Positions 53,768 to 63,765 are shown, numbered from the stretch's first letter. The stretch: DNA of 64,000 bases from Brucella thiophenivorans (GCF_002252445.1 NZ_NNRJ01000051.1:248001-312000); one strand, 5' to 3'. The notes: a model not told the origin generated them from the sequence alone. Numbers and translations: made by a program.

Positions 53768-54649
53768 TCAGTCTCCCAGCGGCAAACTCGGATCATCAAC
53801 TTTCAACATATTCAGGCTTTGCTTGATGCGTCTTAACCGTTCAAGCACGTCCGCCCCACGTGTCTCGGCAGTGGCCGTCGCAATCATGTCCACAATTGCC
53901 ATCAAAGCAAAGCGCGAAGATGTCGGCTTATAAAGATTACCATCTTCGTTGACGAGAAACGGAATGACCGTGTTAACGGTTCCAGCAAGATCTGAACCGG
54001 GTGCGGTAATCGCCACAGTTTCCGCACCATACTGTCTTGCGACCTCTGCCGCTTCGATCACCGAACGTGCATAGCCAGAAACAGAAAAAGCAATCACCAT
54101 TGTGTTTGGTTTGGCGATGGCTGCATACATGCGTTGCAACTGTCCATCAATCTGCGCCACAACAGGAATTCCAAGCCGAAAAAGTCGGTTCTGCATTTCC
54201 GTCGCCATCATTGAAGAAATGCCACCCGAACCGATACACAAAACCGAACCCGACGCATCTATTTGCTCGGCAACAGTCATGATGACCGACATGTCGAGAT
54301 TATCGCTGGCGCGCTGAATAGCAGAAATAGCACCATCAGTAATCGCAAGTGCAATACGCGCCTCGCGCACATCGCGCGACGGAGCTTCCGCCGTCAGATA
54401 TTGCCCGCCAATCGCCAGTGCCTGTGCGAGAAAAAACTTGAAATCACGAACGCCATCACAACCCAGCGCTCTGCAAAATCGCGTGACTGTCGGCTCGCTC
54501 ACACCCGCGCGCTGAGCAATTTCCGAAATCGCAGCCTTGGAGATAGTGTCCGGCTCGGCAAGCACCAGAGCGGCCATTCTCCTTTCAGACTTTGAGCCAT
54601 CCTGCGCCACCGCGTGAAGCTGTGAGAGGATGTCGGCGATTTTGCTCAT
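53768..54649 (-). CDS. RpiR/MurR-family transcriptional regulator
   Basis: 293 residues. HTH_6 domain with ISEIAQRAGVSEPTVTRFCR (about 42-61) and a C-terminal SIS domain (VLCIGSGGISSMMATEMQNR near 135; VIAFSVSGYARSVIEAAEVA near 185). Located in a run with an ABC ATPase, SDR and aldolase-like enzyme; it probably controls both arms of this cluster and senses a phosphorylated sugar or related compound. It is unrelated in detail to the inositol RpiR at 2314. Confidence 0.87.
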   Translation of the reverse strand: MSKIADILSQLHAVAQDGSKSERRMAALVLAEPDTISKAAISEIAQRAGVSEPTVTRFCRALGCDGVRDFKFFLAQALAIGGQYLTAEAPSRDVREARIALAITDGAISAIQRASDNLDMSVIMTVAEQIDASGSVLCIGSGGISSMMATEMQNRLFRLGIPVVAQIDGQLQRMYAAIAKPNTMVIAFSVSGYARSVIEAAEVARQYGAETVAITAPGSDLAGTVNTVIPFLVNEDGNLYKPTSSRFALMAIVDMIATATAETRGADVLERLRRIKQSLNMLKVDDPSLPLGD

Positions 54650-54655
54650 GCGTGT

Positions 54656-55711
54656 TCAAAGCGGCAAACCGCTTTCCTTATCAAAGAGATGAATCTGTTC
54701 CGGTCTTGCCGTTACAGGGACTCGCTCACCCGGCGCAAGGTGAATGCGCTCGCGAAACACAGCCCGCACAGCTTCACCGGCAATTCTACCATAAACATGC
54801 GTTTCCGGCCCTGTCGGCTCGACAACTTCAATGGCCAAAGACAGGCCTTTGCCATCGGGTGCGACGAGAAAATTTTCGGGCCGGATGCCCATCTCTGCAG
54901 CACTGCCGGGCTTTGCATGTCCGGGGACCGCGATCCCCTCGCCTTCGCTGGTGCGAAAGAAACCATCCTGCGTGATGGAACCCGATATAAAGCTCATGGA
55001 TGGCGAACCGATAAAGCCTGCTACAAACTTGTTTGCGGGATGATCGTAGAGTTCAAGCGGTGCGCCGATCTGTTGAATCTTGCCTTTATTCATCACCACG
55101 ATCCGATCAGCCATTGTCATGGCCTCGATCTGGTCGTGCGTTACATAAATCACCGTTGATTTAAGGCGCTGATGTAAGGCTTTGATTTCTGTGCGCATTT
55201 GTACGCGCAATTGCGCATCGAGATTGGACAGCGGCTCATCGAACAAAAACACCGATGGTTCACGTACGATAGCCCGTCCCATAGCGACGCGCTGACGCTG
55301 CCCGCCGGAAAGCTGGCGTGGGTAGCGGTCGAGATAAGAATGAAGATTAAGAATGCCTGCAGCCTTATCGACCTTGGCTGCGGTTGTGGCTTTATCCTCG
55401 CCGCGAATGCGCGGACCAAAGCCGATATTCTCCCGCGCCGTCATATGCGGGAACAGCGCGTAGGACTGAAAAACCATCGCAATATTTCGCTTTTGCGGCG
55501 GCTGATCATTGGCGCGCTCACCACCAATAATAAGATCCCCGCCAGAGATCGGCTCCAGACCCGCAACCATACGCAAAAGCGTGGATTTTCCGCATCCTGA
55601 CGGTCCGACAAGAACAAGAAACTCGCCATCCTCAATATCAAGATCAATCCGGTCGAGAACATCCATCTGGCCGAAATTTTTTGTGATCCCACGCAAGGAA
55701 ACGTTCTTCAT
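54656..55711 (-). CDS. sugar-type ABC transporter ATP-binding protein (UgpC/MalK type)
   Basis: 351 residues. Walker [14 protein letters not shown] near 36, signature [19 protein letters not shown] near 135, Walker [12 protein letters not shown] near 158, YVTHDQIEAMTMAD, and a MalK-type C-terminal domain. GGGAG precedes the ATG at 55711; the SDR stop lies just before it. The matching permeases and binding protein are encoded on the other strand at 56772-59775. The split is unusual but not rare. Confidence 0.87.
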   Translation of the reverse strand: MKNVSLRGITKNFGQMDVLDRIDLDIEDGEFLVLVGPSGCGKSTLLRMVAGLEPISGGDLIIGGERANDQPPQKRNIAMVFQSYALFPHMTARENIGFGPRIRGEDKATTAAKVDKAAGILNLHSYLDRYPRQLSGGQRQRVAMGRAIVREPSVFLFDEPLSNLDAQLRVQMRTEIKALHQRLKSTVIYVTHDQIEAMTMADRIVVMNKGKIQQIGAPLELYDHPANKFVAGFIGSPSMSFISGSITQDGFFRTSEGEGIAVPGHAKPGSAAEMGIRPENFLVAPDGKGLSLAIEVVEPTGPETHVYGRIAGEAVRAVFRERIHLAPGERVPVTARPEQIHLFDKESGLPL

Positions 55712-55714
55712 CAC

Positions 55715-56488
55715 TCAACTCCCACCTAAAATATCATCAATAAAAGGTCTGCATCCGGCCATCAGCCCGGCATCGACTGGCAGAACCGTGCCCGTTATTC
55801 CAGAAGCGCGATTTGAGGCCAAAAACGCCACCGCCTCGGCTACTTCCTCCACATTGACGATGCGTCCCAAGGGGTAAAGTCGTCGCAATTTATCTAAAAC
55901 TGTGGGGTCTTTCGCAATGCGATGATCCCATGCAGCGGTTCGGATTGAGCCGGGACAAACGGCATTGGCGCGAAGGCCTTTGGGGCCATATTCAACGGCA
56001 AGCGCGCGCACAAATGCATTGATCCCGGCTTTCGCTGCGGCATAGGCCGGATTTCCAAAGTGCATAAGCGAATTGATTGACGAAATGAACACGAAAGCAC
56101 CACTCCCGCGTTCAGCCATGGCGCGCGCAAGTTCTGTCGAAAACACTGCCACACTGGTCAGGTTGAGGTCGATTTCCGTGGTAATGTTACCTTGATCAAG
56201 GGCTTCAAATGTGTCTGCGCGCGTCCATCCTGCATTGTTGATGACAATGTCGGGCACACCGTTTGTCTCGATAATTTGCTGTGCAGCCTTTTCCAGCGTT
56301 TCAGTTGCGCCTAAATCAAAGGCATGACGTGCAGCAAATAAATCTCCGCGCATCGCCTCAAGTGTGAGATCGCAACCGATAATGCGCGCACCCAGCGCCG
56401 CAAACAAATGAACGAGTGCTATCCCCACGCCGCCGCCAGCGCCGGTTATCAGAACAGATTTTCCGGCAAACGCGCCTGAATCTTCCAC
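55715..56488 (-). CDS. SDR-family oxidoreductase
   Basis: 257 residues. Cofactor motif TGAGGGVG (15-22), NNAG (about 86-89), catalytic Ser in FISSINSLMHFGN (about 137) and YAAAKAGINAFVRALAVEYG (Tyr/Lys, about 150/154). Substrate not known: a sugar, sugar acid or hydroxy acid would fit the linked importer. First gene of the minus-strand arm of the cluster, divergent from the binding-protein gene. Confidence 0.83.
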   Translation of the reverse strand: MEDSGAFAGKSVLITGAGGGVGIALVHLFAALGARIIGCDLTLEAMRGDLFAARHAFDLGATETLEKAAQQIIETNGVPDIVINNAGWTRADTFEALDQGNITTEIDLNLTSVAVFSTELARAMAERGSGAFVFISSINSLMHFGNPAYAAAKAGINAFVRALAVEYGPKGLRANAVCPGSIRTAAWDHRIAKDPTVLDKLRRLYPLGRIVNVEEVAEAVAFLASNRASGITGTVLPVDAGLMAGCRPFIDDILGGS

Positions 56489-56524
56489 TTCATTCCCCTT
56501 TTATGCAGCGCTTTTTGCGCCTTG

Positions 56525-56627
56525 AGAGCGTTTCCGATTTGGTTAAATCAAGAGAAACGCTCTAAATATTTGTTTTTTATCGCATTATCCGACGAAAAAC
56601 CGCTTCGCACTTTTACTGGAAATGCTT
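56525..56627. repeat. Rhizobiales-type intergenic palindromic repeat, copy 2
   Basis: GAGCGTTTCC...AAACGCTC arms, a T-rich link (TTTGTTTTTTA) and a second CGCATTATCC...GGAAATGC inverted pair. This is the same two-hairpin design as at 18043-18140 and resembles a repeat family frequent in Brucella and rhizobia. It occupies the divergent promoter region between the SDR and binding-protein genes. Confidence 0.65.
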
Positions 56628-56657
56628 TTATTTGGGATCAGACTAAAATTCAAAATG

Positions 56658-56677
56658 TAAGTTTGCAACAAAACTTT
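56658..56677. promoter_or_regulatory. possible operator AAGTTT-N6-AAACTT
   Basis: Perfect 6-base arms AAGTTT (56659-56664) and AAACTT (56671-56676) about 95 bases before the binding-protein gene and downstream of the repeat. A candidate site for the nearby RpiR regulator; short and A/T-rich, so it may be chance. Confidence 0.3.
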
Positions 56678-56771
56678 TTACTTGAAAGCGGCTGAATTGC
56701 CGATAATGTAAGAAAATAACAAAAAACAGCATGCATTGCACCAAGCGAAGCACAAAAAAGGGAACGGAAAC

Positions 56772-58007
56772 ATGACGATAGCAAAATGGAAGACCGGCCT
56801 CCTGGCTGGATTTAGCATTCTGGCATTGAGTTCTTTCGCACAGGCTGGCGAAGTGCGCATGACGGTCGCGGAATACAGCTCCAAGACCGGCCCATATTTT
56901 GAAGAAGTCAAAAAGGCGTTCGAAGCGGAAAATCCTGGTATCACGTTGAATTTTGAAGTCGTGCCATGGGATGTTCTGCTGCAAAAGCTGACAACTGATA
57001 TTTCCGCAGGCACCAACGCCGATTTGTCGATCATCGGCACGCGCTGGCTGATCGATTTTGTCCAGCAGGGAATTGCAGAGCCGCTTGATGGCTATATGGA
57101 TGACGCTTTCAAGGGCCGTTTTATCGAAACATTCCTGTCGCCTTCCGTTCTTGAAGGCAAGACATATGGCCTGCCAATCGCAGCCTCGGCGCGCGCCATG
57201 TATTACAACAAGGATCTGCTTGAAAAAGCAGGCGTCGCCAATCCTCCCGCAACTTGGGACGAAGTGAAAGCGGCGGCTGAAAAGATCAAGGCGCTGGGTG
57301 GAGAGACTTACGGTTTTGGCCTGCAAGGCAAGGAAATCGAGACCGACGTCTATTATTACTATGCAATGTGGTCACAAGGTGCTGAAATCCTCAACAAGGA
57401 CGGCACTTCTGGCCTGAGTTCGCCAGGCGCGCTTGAGGCCGCAAAACTCTATAAGTCGATGATCGACGATGGTTTGACCCAGCCGGGCGTCACGTCCTAT
57501 GCGCGTGAAGACGTGCAGAACCTGTTCAAGCAGGGCAAGGTCGGAATGATGATCACCGCGCCGTTCCTGTCGAACCAGATCAAGGAAGAAGCGCCGAATC
57601 TCAAATATGGTGTTGCGGCAATTCCCGCTGGCCCGACCGGTGCGCGTGGCACTTATGGCGTGACGGACTCTGTCATCATGTTCCAGAATTCCAAGAACAA
57701 GGAGGAAGCATGGAAGGTGCTCGACTTCTTGTTCCAAACCGACTGGCGCGCCAAGTTCACGCAAGGCGAAGGCTTCCTCCCAGTGAACAAGGAAGAAGCA
57801 AAGATGGATTATTACGTCAATAATGCCGATCTTGCAGCCTTCACCGCACTATTGCCCGATGCGCGTTTTGCACCGGTCATTCCCGGTTGGGAAGAGATTG
57901 CCGACATTACATCCAATGCGATGCAGAGCATCTATCTTGGCAATGGAGAGCCCGATGCAGTGCTTAAGGAAGCTGCTTCCAAGGCAGACGCAATCCTGAA
58001 GAAATAA
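56772..58007 (+). CDS. sugar ABC transporter periplasmic binding protein
   Basis: 411 residues, family 1 solute-binding protein with a signal peptide (about residues 1-25, ending FAQAG). Typical segments are [20 protein letters not shown] and [20 protein letters not shown]. The frame is open from 56736; GGAACGGAAAC lies before the ATG at 56772, and that start places the signal peptide correctly. The ligand is unknown. Followed by a stem-loop and two permease genes. Confidence 0.87.
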   Translation: MTIAKWKTGLLAGFSILALSSFAQAGEVRMTVAEYSSKTGPYFEEVKKAFEAENPGITLNFEVVPWDVLLQKLTTDISAGTNADLSIIGTRWLIDFVQQGIAEPLDGYMDDAFKGRFIETFLSPSVLEGKTYGLPIAASARAMYYNKDLLEKAGVANPPATWDEVKAAAEKIKALGGETYGFGLQGKEIETDVYYYYAMWSQGAEILNKDGTSGLSSPGALEAAKLYKSMIDDGLTQPGVTSYAREDVQNLFKQGKVGMMITAPFLSNQIKEEAPNLKYGVAAIPAGPTGARGTYGVTDSVIMFQNSKNKEEAWKVLDFLFQTDWRAKFTQGEGFLPVNKEEAKMDYYVNNADLAAFTALLPDARFAPVIPGWEEIADITSNAMQSIYLGNGEPDAVLKEAASKADAILKK

Positions 58008-58018
58008 GCTCCCGTCAT

Positions 58019-58046
58019 CCCGGCAGTATTGAAAAATACTGCCGGG
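58019..58046 (+). terminator. stem-loop / attenuator after the binding-protein gene
   Basis: Twelve perfect pairs (CCCGGCAGTATT with AATACTGCCGGG, GAAA loop) followed by TTTGTCTTTT. The tail is T-rich, so it probably terminates part of the transcripts before the permease genes. Confidence 0.65.
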
Positions 58047-58081
58047 TTTGTCTTTTCCAACTGACATGGGGGTTATGGCTG

Positions 58082-58951
58082 ATGCAAAATCGCACACTGC
58101 CCTATTTCCTTATCCTGCCAAGCCTGCTTCTGGCTGCGGTGGTGATTTTCTGGCCGGTCGTCAATCTCATCGAAATTGCGACCCATGATGTAAACCGCTT
58201 TGGGCAATTGCGCGATTTTAACGGCGGTGCCAATTTTTCCGCGCTCTTCGCCTCGTCAGATTTCATCAATGCCATATGGCGAACGGGCTTCTGGACAATC
58301 GCGGTTGTCGGTGGCGCTTTATTGGTTTCAATTCCCGTTGCGATCATTCTTAATATGGATTTTTACGGACGTTCCGTGGCGCGTGTTATCGTCATGCTGC
58401 CCTGGGCCGTGTCACTCACCATGACAGCCATCGTCTGGCGCTGGGCGCTGAATGGCGAAAGCGGTATGCTGAATTCGGCGCTGCGTAATCTGGGACTGAT
58501 TGATAGCAATATTCAATGGTTGGCGAGTGCGGCAACCGCTTTTCCCATGCAGATACTGGTCGGCATTCTGGTGACGGTGCCATTCACGACTACGATTTTT
58601 CTCGGAGGCTTGTCATCGATTCCCGACGATCTCTATGAAGCCTCATCGCTTGAAGGTGCAAGCCTCTGGCAACAGTTTCGCGAGATCACTTTCCCGCTGC
58701 TCAAACCCTTTATCAATATCGCGATTGTGCTCAATACGATTTACGTATTCAACTCGTTCCCGATCATCTGGGTGATGACGCAAGGCGGACCTGCAAATTC
58801 AACAGATATTCTTGTAACACATCTTTATAAGCTCGCCTTCCGCCTTGGAAAACTCGGCGAAGCATCTGCCGTTTCGCTTATCATGCTGGGTATCCTGCTG
58901 GTATTCACCGCGATCTATATTCGCCTCGCCATGCGGAGGGAAGCAGCATGA
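58082..58951 (+). CDS. sugar ABC transporter permease (MalF type)
   Basis: 289 residues with six membrane segments; EAA loop [20 protein letters not shown] (about 190-210). GGGGG lies upstream of the ATG. Its stop overlaps the next permease by 4 bases (ATGA). Confidence 0.88.
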   Translation: MQNRTLPYFLILPSLLLAAVVIFWPVVNLIEIATHDVNRFGQLRDFNGGANFSALFASSDFINAIWRTGFWTIAVVGGALLVSIPVAIILNMDFYGRSVARVIVMLPWAVSLTMTAIVWRWALNGESGMLNSALRNLGLIDSNIQWLASAATAFPMQILVGILVTVPFTTTIFLGGLSSIPDDLYEASSLEGASLWQQFREITFPLLKPFINIAIVLNTIYVFNSFPIIWVMTQGGPANSTDILVTHLYKLAFRLGKLGEASAVSLIMLGILLVFTAIYIRLAMRREAA

Positions 58952-59775
58952 ACAAGCCAAAACTCAAACGCACAATCATCGCCTGGGCAACGCTGACGCC
59001 GCTCATTATTCTCACACTATTTCCTTTTGCGGTGATGTTTCTGACCGCCGTCAAACCAGCGCAGGAAGTGCTCTCACCTACATGGTGGCCAAGCACGTTC
59101 CGCTGGGAGAACTTTTCCGAGATGTGGGTGCGCACAGGCTTTAGCACAGCGCTGCTGAACTCGCTTTACGTCTCCGTAATTGCCTCTGTTGGCGCAATTG
59201 TTTTCTCAATTCCCGCCGCCTATGCCATGTCGCGCTTTCGCTTTGCGGGTGATGGCGCGTTCAGACAATTCCTGCTGATTTCGCAAATGATTTCGCCCAT
59301 CGTTCTGGTGTTGGGCTTGTTTCGTCTTTTGGCAGCCTATGGGCTGATTGAAAGTGTTACGGCGGTGGGTGCAGTCTATATGGCGTTCAATGTCGCCTTT
59401 ACTGTGTGGATGCTGCAAAGCTATTTCGACACCATTCCGCGCGACCTTGAAGAAGCATCGTGGATGGAAGGCGCTGGCCGAACCAAAACGCTGATCAAGG
59501 TTTTCCTGCCGCTTTGCCTGCCGGCCATTGCGGTCACGACAATTTTCACCTTCATCAATGCATGGAACGAGTTTGTTGTGGCGCTTACCATGCTGCGCAG
59601 TCAGGCAAGTTACACACTGCCTATTCAGGTATTCTCACTGGTGGCTGGCCGCTACACCGTCGAATGGCATTATGTGATGGCGGCAACGCTCGTCGCAACC
59701 CTGCCCGTAGCGATCATGTTTGTGTGGTTGCAGCGTTATCTCATTAAGGGACTTGCGCTTGGTGCCGTGAAATAA
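58948..59775 (+). CDS. sugar ABC transporter permease (MalG type)
   Basis: 275 residues with six membrane segments; EAA loop [20 protein letters not shown] (about 168-188) and the typical end [11 protein letters not shown]. Last gene of this strand's arm; a strong terminator follows. Confidence 0.88.
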   Translation: MNKPKLKRTIIAWATLTPLIILTLFPFAVMFLTAVKPAQEVLSPTWWPSTFRWENFSEMWVRTGFSTALLNSLYVSVIASVGAIVFSIPAAYAMSRFRFAGDGAFRQFLLISQMISPIVLVLGLFRLLAAYGLIESVTAVGAVYMAFNVAFTVWMLQSYFDTIPRDLEEASWMEGAGRTKTLIKVFLPLCLPAIAVTTIFTFINAWNEFVVALTMLRSQASYTLPIQVFSLVAGRYTVEWHYVMAATLVATLPVAIMFVWLQRYLIKGLALGAVK

Positions 59776-59777
59776 CA

Positions 59778-59803
59778 AAGGGCGCGGAAATTTCCGCGCC
59801 CTT
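59778..59803. terminator. bidirectional terminator between the permease and TRAP genes
   Basis: Perfect 26-base palindrome with arms AAGGGCGCGGAAA and TTTCCGCGCCCTT between convergent genes, with T-rich sequence after it on the plus strand. Confidence 0.82.
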
Positions 59804-59820
59804 CTTGATTTTCTTATCAA

Positions 59821-61095
59821 TCAATGTGCCAGAAACGTTGAGATAAACGGCACGTAAGTGACAAGCGCCAGCAGAATGAAGAGCGCCAGATACATGCTGA
59901 ATGCCTGGCGGGTGAAATCTGCAACGCGCACTTTTGCAATATTACAGACCATAAGCATCACTGTACCAACCGGCGGCGTCAGCGTCCCAATTGAAAGATT
60001 GACGATAACCACGATACCGAAATGCACCGGATCAATACCCAAAGCCTTCACTGTCGGCATCAGAAGCGGCACCAGAACGATCATAAGTGCCGTGCCTTCA
60101 ATCAATGCGCCAAGCAGAAGCAGGATCACATTGACTGCCAGCAAAAACGCATAAGGATTGCTGGTGAAAGACGAAATCAGATGCATCAGTGCCTGACCGG
60201 CCTGCTCAAGCGAAAACACCCATGCGAGCGCAGACGATGCCATGATCACAAGCATGACGGAGGCTGTCGACTTTGCGGTCTCGATAAGCGAATCCACGAC
60301 ATGTGACACACGCATTTCGCGATAGATCACAAAGCCGATAATAAGCACCAGCGTAACAGCAACAGCACCGGCTTCCGTCGGCGTGAAGATATTCATACGG
60401 ATACCGCCGATGATCGCGAACAGCAGCAGCACAGCAGGCCATGCAGAAGCAAGCGTCGATGCAACTTCGGCACCGCTCATGCGCTTTTCACGGCTTGGCT
60501 TATAACCACGTTTTACCGAAGTGATGTAGGCTGCAATCATCAGAATAACGGCACCGAGAATTCCCGGAACAACACCTGCCATAAACATCTTGCCGATGGA
60601 TACGTCAGCGATCAAACCATAGATGATGAGAGCAATACCCGGAGGAATGATTGGCGTAATCAGCGAACCGGCAGCCGTCACTGCGCAGGAAAATGCCTTA
60701 TCATAGCCACGCTTGACCATTTCTGGCACCATCATGCGCGTCAGCATGGCGCTATCGGCGAGGTTTGAGGCACTCACGCCACCCATCAGGGTCGAAACCA
60801 TGATGTTAGTCAGCGCCATGCCGCCACGCATACGGCCAACCAGAATGTCAGCAACTTTGATCAAACGCTCTGCAATACCCGTATGCGACATGACCGTTCC
60901 AAGCATAATGAAGAACGGGATAGCAAGAAGCGATGTGTTCTGTGCAGGGCTGATAAAACGCTGCACAGCAATAGCAATCGGCATCTGGTTGAAGAAGATG
61001 AAATAGGTAAAGACAGCAATCAGAATGGCCACATAAAGGCGCATGTTAAGCGCAATCAGTGCCAGCATGATAAGAACGATGGTCGTCAGGCTCAT
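59821..61095 (-). CDS. dctM: TRAP transporter large permease (DctM)
   Basis: 424 residues with about 12 membrane segments, including FFIMLGTVMSHTGIAERLIK and ITPIIPPGIALIIYG, typical of DctM subunits. Drives sodium-dependent uptake together with DctQ and DctP. Start overlaps the dctQ stop by 4 bases. Linked dehydrogenase and dehydratase genes suggest a sugar acid as substrate. Confidence 0.92.
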   Translation of the reverse strand: MSLTTIVLIMLALIALNMRLYVAILIAVFTYFIFFNQMPIAIAVQRFISPAQNTSLLAIPFFIMLGTVMSHTGIAERLIKVADILVGRMRGGMALTNIMVSTLMGGVSASNLADSAMLTRMMVPEMVKRGYDKAFSCAVTAAGSLITPIIPPGIALIIYGLIADVSIGKMFMAGVVPGILGAVILMIAAYITSVKRGYKPSREKRMSGAEVASTLASAWPAVLLLFAIIGGIRMNIFTPTEAGAVAVTLVLIIGFVIYREMRVSHVVDSLIETAKSTASVMLVIMASSALAWVFSLEQAGQALMHLISSFTSNPYAFLLAVNVILLLLGALIEGTALMIVLVPLLMPTVKALGIDPVHFGIVVIVNLSIGTLTPPVGTVMLMVCNIAKVRVADFTRQAFSMYLALFILLALVTYVPFISTFLAH

Positions 61096-61562
61096 GCCTT
61101 GCCTCCCGCAAATACGGCGCGCAAGGACTTGAAAGCACCTGCAAACATATAAATAGAGATAATCACGAAGCCGACGGGGACTGCGATGTCTATCCAGAAA
61201 TAGGAGACGCGGAGCACGTCAGTGACTTTGAACTGCGCTGCAACTGACAGTTTGTAACCGGCATAGGATACATAAAGCAGAAACAGTCCCGAGAAAATTG
61301 AGATGATCGCATTAATGACATCACGAATCTTCTCAGAGAAAAGGTCCACAAGCATCGGAATAGCGAGATGCTGGTTGCTGCGTTCTGCCGCGACACTACC
61401 AAGCATGATTATCCAGATCATCAAAAGCCCGGCCATTTCCTCAGTCCACTGCAATGGCTGATGCATCCAGTAGCGCATGACAACAGCAACATTGAACATA
61501 GCCAGCAAAACGAAAAGCGGCAAAGCTGCCGACCACTCGACCAGTTTTTCAAAATATTTCAT
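61092..61562 (-). CDS. dctQ: TRAP transporter small permease (DctQ)
   Basis: 156 residues with four membrane segments and the DctQ motif TEEMAGLLMIWIIMLGS. The frame is open to 61610 with ATGs at 61577 and 61562; the latter has GGAAA at a proper distance and was chosen, but the start is uncertain. Confidence 0.87.
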   Translation of the reverse strand: MKYFEKLVEWSAALPLFVLLAMFNVAVVMRYWMHQPLQWTEEMAGLLMIWIIMLGSVAAERSNQHLAIPMLVDLFSEKIRDVINAIISIFSGLFLLYVSYAGYKLSVAAQFKVTDVLRVSYFWIDIAVPVGFVIISIYMFAGAFKSLRAVFAGGKA

Positions 61563-61632
61563 CGGATTAATTTCCATAACCGTGCCATGCCGCAGTGAAA
61601 ACCGCGACATGGCAATATCCGAATAGAGAGGT

Positions 61633-62610
61633 TTAGTTCTTCAGTTCAGCCTGGATCTTTTCATAAAGACCAGGCGACCATTCCGGGAACTGCGTGTAGA
61701 CTTTTTCAGCCAAAGCTTTGAAAGGAGCACGGTCAACTTCGATGACTTCAACGCCAGCTTCCTTCATTTTTTCGATCATTTCATTATCTTTTTCGATCGT
61801 CAGCTTTTGGCTGTAGAGACCCGCATCATAAGCTGATTCATGAATCATCTTGAGCTGCTCTTCAGGCAGTGTCGAGAAGAACGCTTCGCCGCCAACAATC
61901 AGTGCTACATTGGTCAGATAACCAACCTTGCTCAGATATTTGGCTTCTTCCTGAAATTTCTGGCCGTAAAGCACCGAAATCGGGTTTTCAACGCCATCGA
62001 TCACGCCCTGCGCCAGAGCCGGGAATGTTTCACCTAGTGGCATTGGAGTTGGGGTCGCGCCCATCGCTTCAAAGGTCTTGATCTGCATGACATTGTTAGG
62101 CACGCGGATTTTCATACCCTTGAGGTCTTCAGGTGTGCGGATCGGTTTTTTGGAAATGATCTGACGAATACCGTAGAGGTAGTTCGGCATCACAATGTGA
62201 ATGCCTTTTTTCTTCAGCTCGTCACTCTTTCCCTGGAACCAATCGCCGTCATAAACTTTGAAAAGCTGTGCCGGATCATCCGTCAGGAACGGGCCATAAA
62301 GCACGCCAAGGTCCGGGTCATATTCTGCCAGAAAGCCAACGTCGGAAATCGTGACGACATTGAGGCCCATCATCGCCTGCTCTGTCACATCCTTCTTGGA
62401 GCCGAGCTGCGAACTTGGATAAAGCTCAAGCGTGATTTCGCCATTGCTGCGCTTGGCAAGATCGTCTTTCCAGTAATGCATCACCTCATCAAAAGGCTCG
62501 CCGGGGTTGTTTTCATAGGCAACTTTGATCGACACATTGGCAGCATAGGCTACCACGCTTCCTGCCAGCAACATGCTTGCTGCGATCATTCCGGTAACGA
62601 GTTTTTTCAT
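61633..62610 (-). CDS. dctP: TRAP transporter substrate-binding protein (DctP)
   Basis: 325 residues with a signal peptide (MKKLVTGMIAASMLLAGSVV, then AYAAN). DctP-family features: KIRVPNNVMQIKTFEAMGAT with the conserved arginine that binds the ligand carboxylate (about residue 170), and GVIDGVENPISVLYGQKF. GGGAGG precedes the ATG at 62610. Carboxylated sugars (uronates, aldonates) fit the neighbouring genes. Confidence 0.92.
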   Translation of the reverse strand: MKKLVTGMIAASMLLAGSVVAYAANVSIKVAYENNPGEPFDEVMHYWKDDLAKRSNGEITLELYPSSQLGSKKDVTEQAMMGLNVVTISDVGFLAEYDPDLGVLYGPFLTDDPAQLFKVYDGDWFQGKSDELKKKGIHIVMPNYLYGIRQIISKKPIRTPEDLKGMKIRVPNNVMQIKTFEAMGATPTPMPLGETFPALAQGVIDGVENPISVLYGQKFQEEAKYLSKVGYLTNVALIVGGEAFFSTLPEEQLKMIHESAYDAGLYSQKLTIEKDNEMIEKMKEAGVEVIEVDRAPFKALAEKVYTQFPEWSPGLYEKIQAELKN

Positions 62611-62712
62611 GGTATTCCTCCCGTTTAGGGTCTTCAAACAAATGGCCACGAGGCCGGTTTCCTCCACTAGCGCTCAATGCCGTCCTTCCCGACACAGAGC
62701 ATTTGCTTCGAT

Positions 62713-63729
62713 TCAGTTGCGTTCAATGATGATTTTCAGAACGTTGCGGTCACCGTCCCAAAAGGGCAGCGCCTGTTCTGCTTCGTCGAAAGGAAATATC
62801 TTTGAGATTAGCTGATCTGCATTGCTTCCCAGCTTCTCCAAATGTGTGATCACAGCCTCAAAATCGGTCAGCGTCGCATTGCGCGAACCCATGATGTCGA
62901 GTTCTTTGAGGTTGAAGAATTGTGTCTGGTAAGTCACCGGCGACTTGGAATAGCCGACATAAACGACACGCCCCGCAAAGCCTGCGAGGTCAACCGCTTG
63001 CGTGAAAGTGATCGGCAGACCAACCGCTTCAAAGGCGACATCCACGCCGTCATCACTGGTAAGCTCTTGCACCTTTGCGACAACATCTTCGCCGCCCGGC
63101 AGTGTATGTGTTGCGCCAAACTTCAGCGCCAGTTCACGCTTTTCAGCACTCGGATCAATAGCAATAACCCTGGCACCGCGCGCAACTGCGCCGATCAATA
63201 CACCCATGCCGATCATGCCACAGCCAAGCACCGCAACCGTATCACCGGCCAGAACGCGGCCACGTTCGACCGCATGGAAACCAACTGAAAGCGGCTCGAC
63301 CAGTGCGAGATGACGCGGAGCAAGCGTATCGTTCAGGATGAGCTTTTCCGCGGGCAGAACAATCTGTTCCGCCAGTCCGCCATTCTGCTGCACGCCAAGC
63401 GTTTTGTTGTAGCGGCAGGCGTTCAAGCGGCCTTTGCGGCATGACGAACACTGACCGCAGTTGGTGTAAGGAAGCACGATGACGCGCTTGCCCTTAGCAT
63501 AAGCGGCACTGACGCCCTCACCGGCTTCGATGATCTCACCACCAATTTCATGACCCGGAATTCGCGGCAGTTCCACCAGAGGATTTAACCCCTTGAACGT
63601 ATTGAGATCGCTGCCGCAAAGCCCCACATGTTTTATGCTCACCCGGACATGTCCGGGCAAGAGCGGTGCTTCGGGAATTTCAGCAAAACGAGTTACGTTT
63701 TCGCTCTCAATACGCAGAGCTTTGACCAT
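62713..63729 (-). CDS. zinc-dependent sugar-acid/alcohol dehydrogenase
   Basis: 338 residues, medium-chain dehydrogenase. Catalytic zinc motif HVGLCGSDLNTF (about Cys38), PGHEIGGEI, structural zinc loop CGQCSSCRKGRLNAC, NAD site VLGCGMIGMGVLIGAVARG. Resembles L-galactonate/L-idonate/gulonate-type dehydrogenases. AGGA precedes the ATG at 63729. It follows the dehydratase-like gene and precedes the TRAP genes, in one transcription direction. Confidence 0.83.
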   Translation of the reverse strand: MVKALRIESENVTRFAEIPEAPLLPGHVRVSIKHVGLCGSDLNTFKGLNPLVELPRIPGHEIGGEIIEAGEGVSAAYAKGKRVIVLPYTNCGQCSSCRKGRLNACRYNKTLGVQQNGGLAEQIVLPAEKLILNDTLAPRHLALVEPLSVGFHAVERGRVLAGDTVAVLGCGMIGMGVLIGAVARGARVIAIDPSAEKRELALKFGATHTLPGGEDVVAKVQELTSDDGVDVAFEAVGLPITFTQAVDLAGFAGRVVYVGYSKSPVTYQTQFFNLKELDIMGSRNATLTDFEAVITHLEKLGSNADQLISKIFPFDEAEQALPFWDGDRNVLKIIIERN

Positions 63730-63765
63730 CGAAATATTCCTGTAGTTGTTCATTGAATGGGCAGA

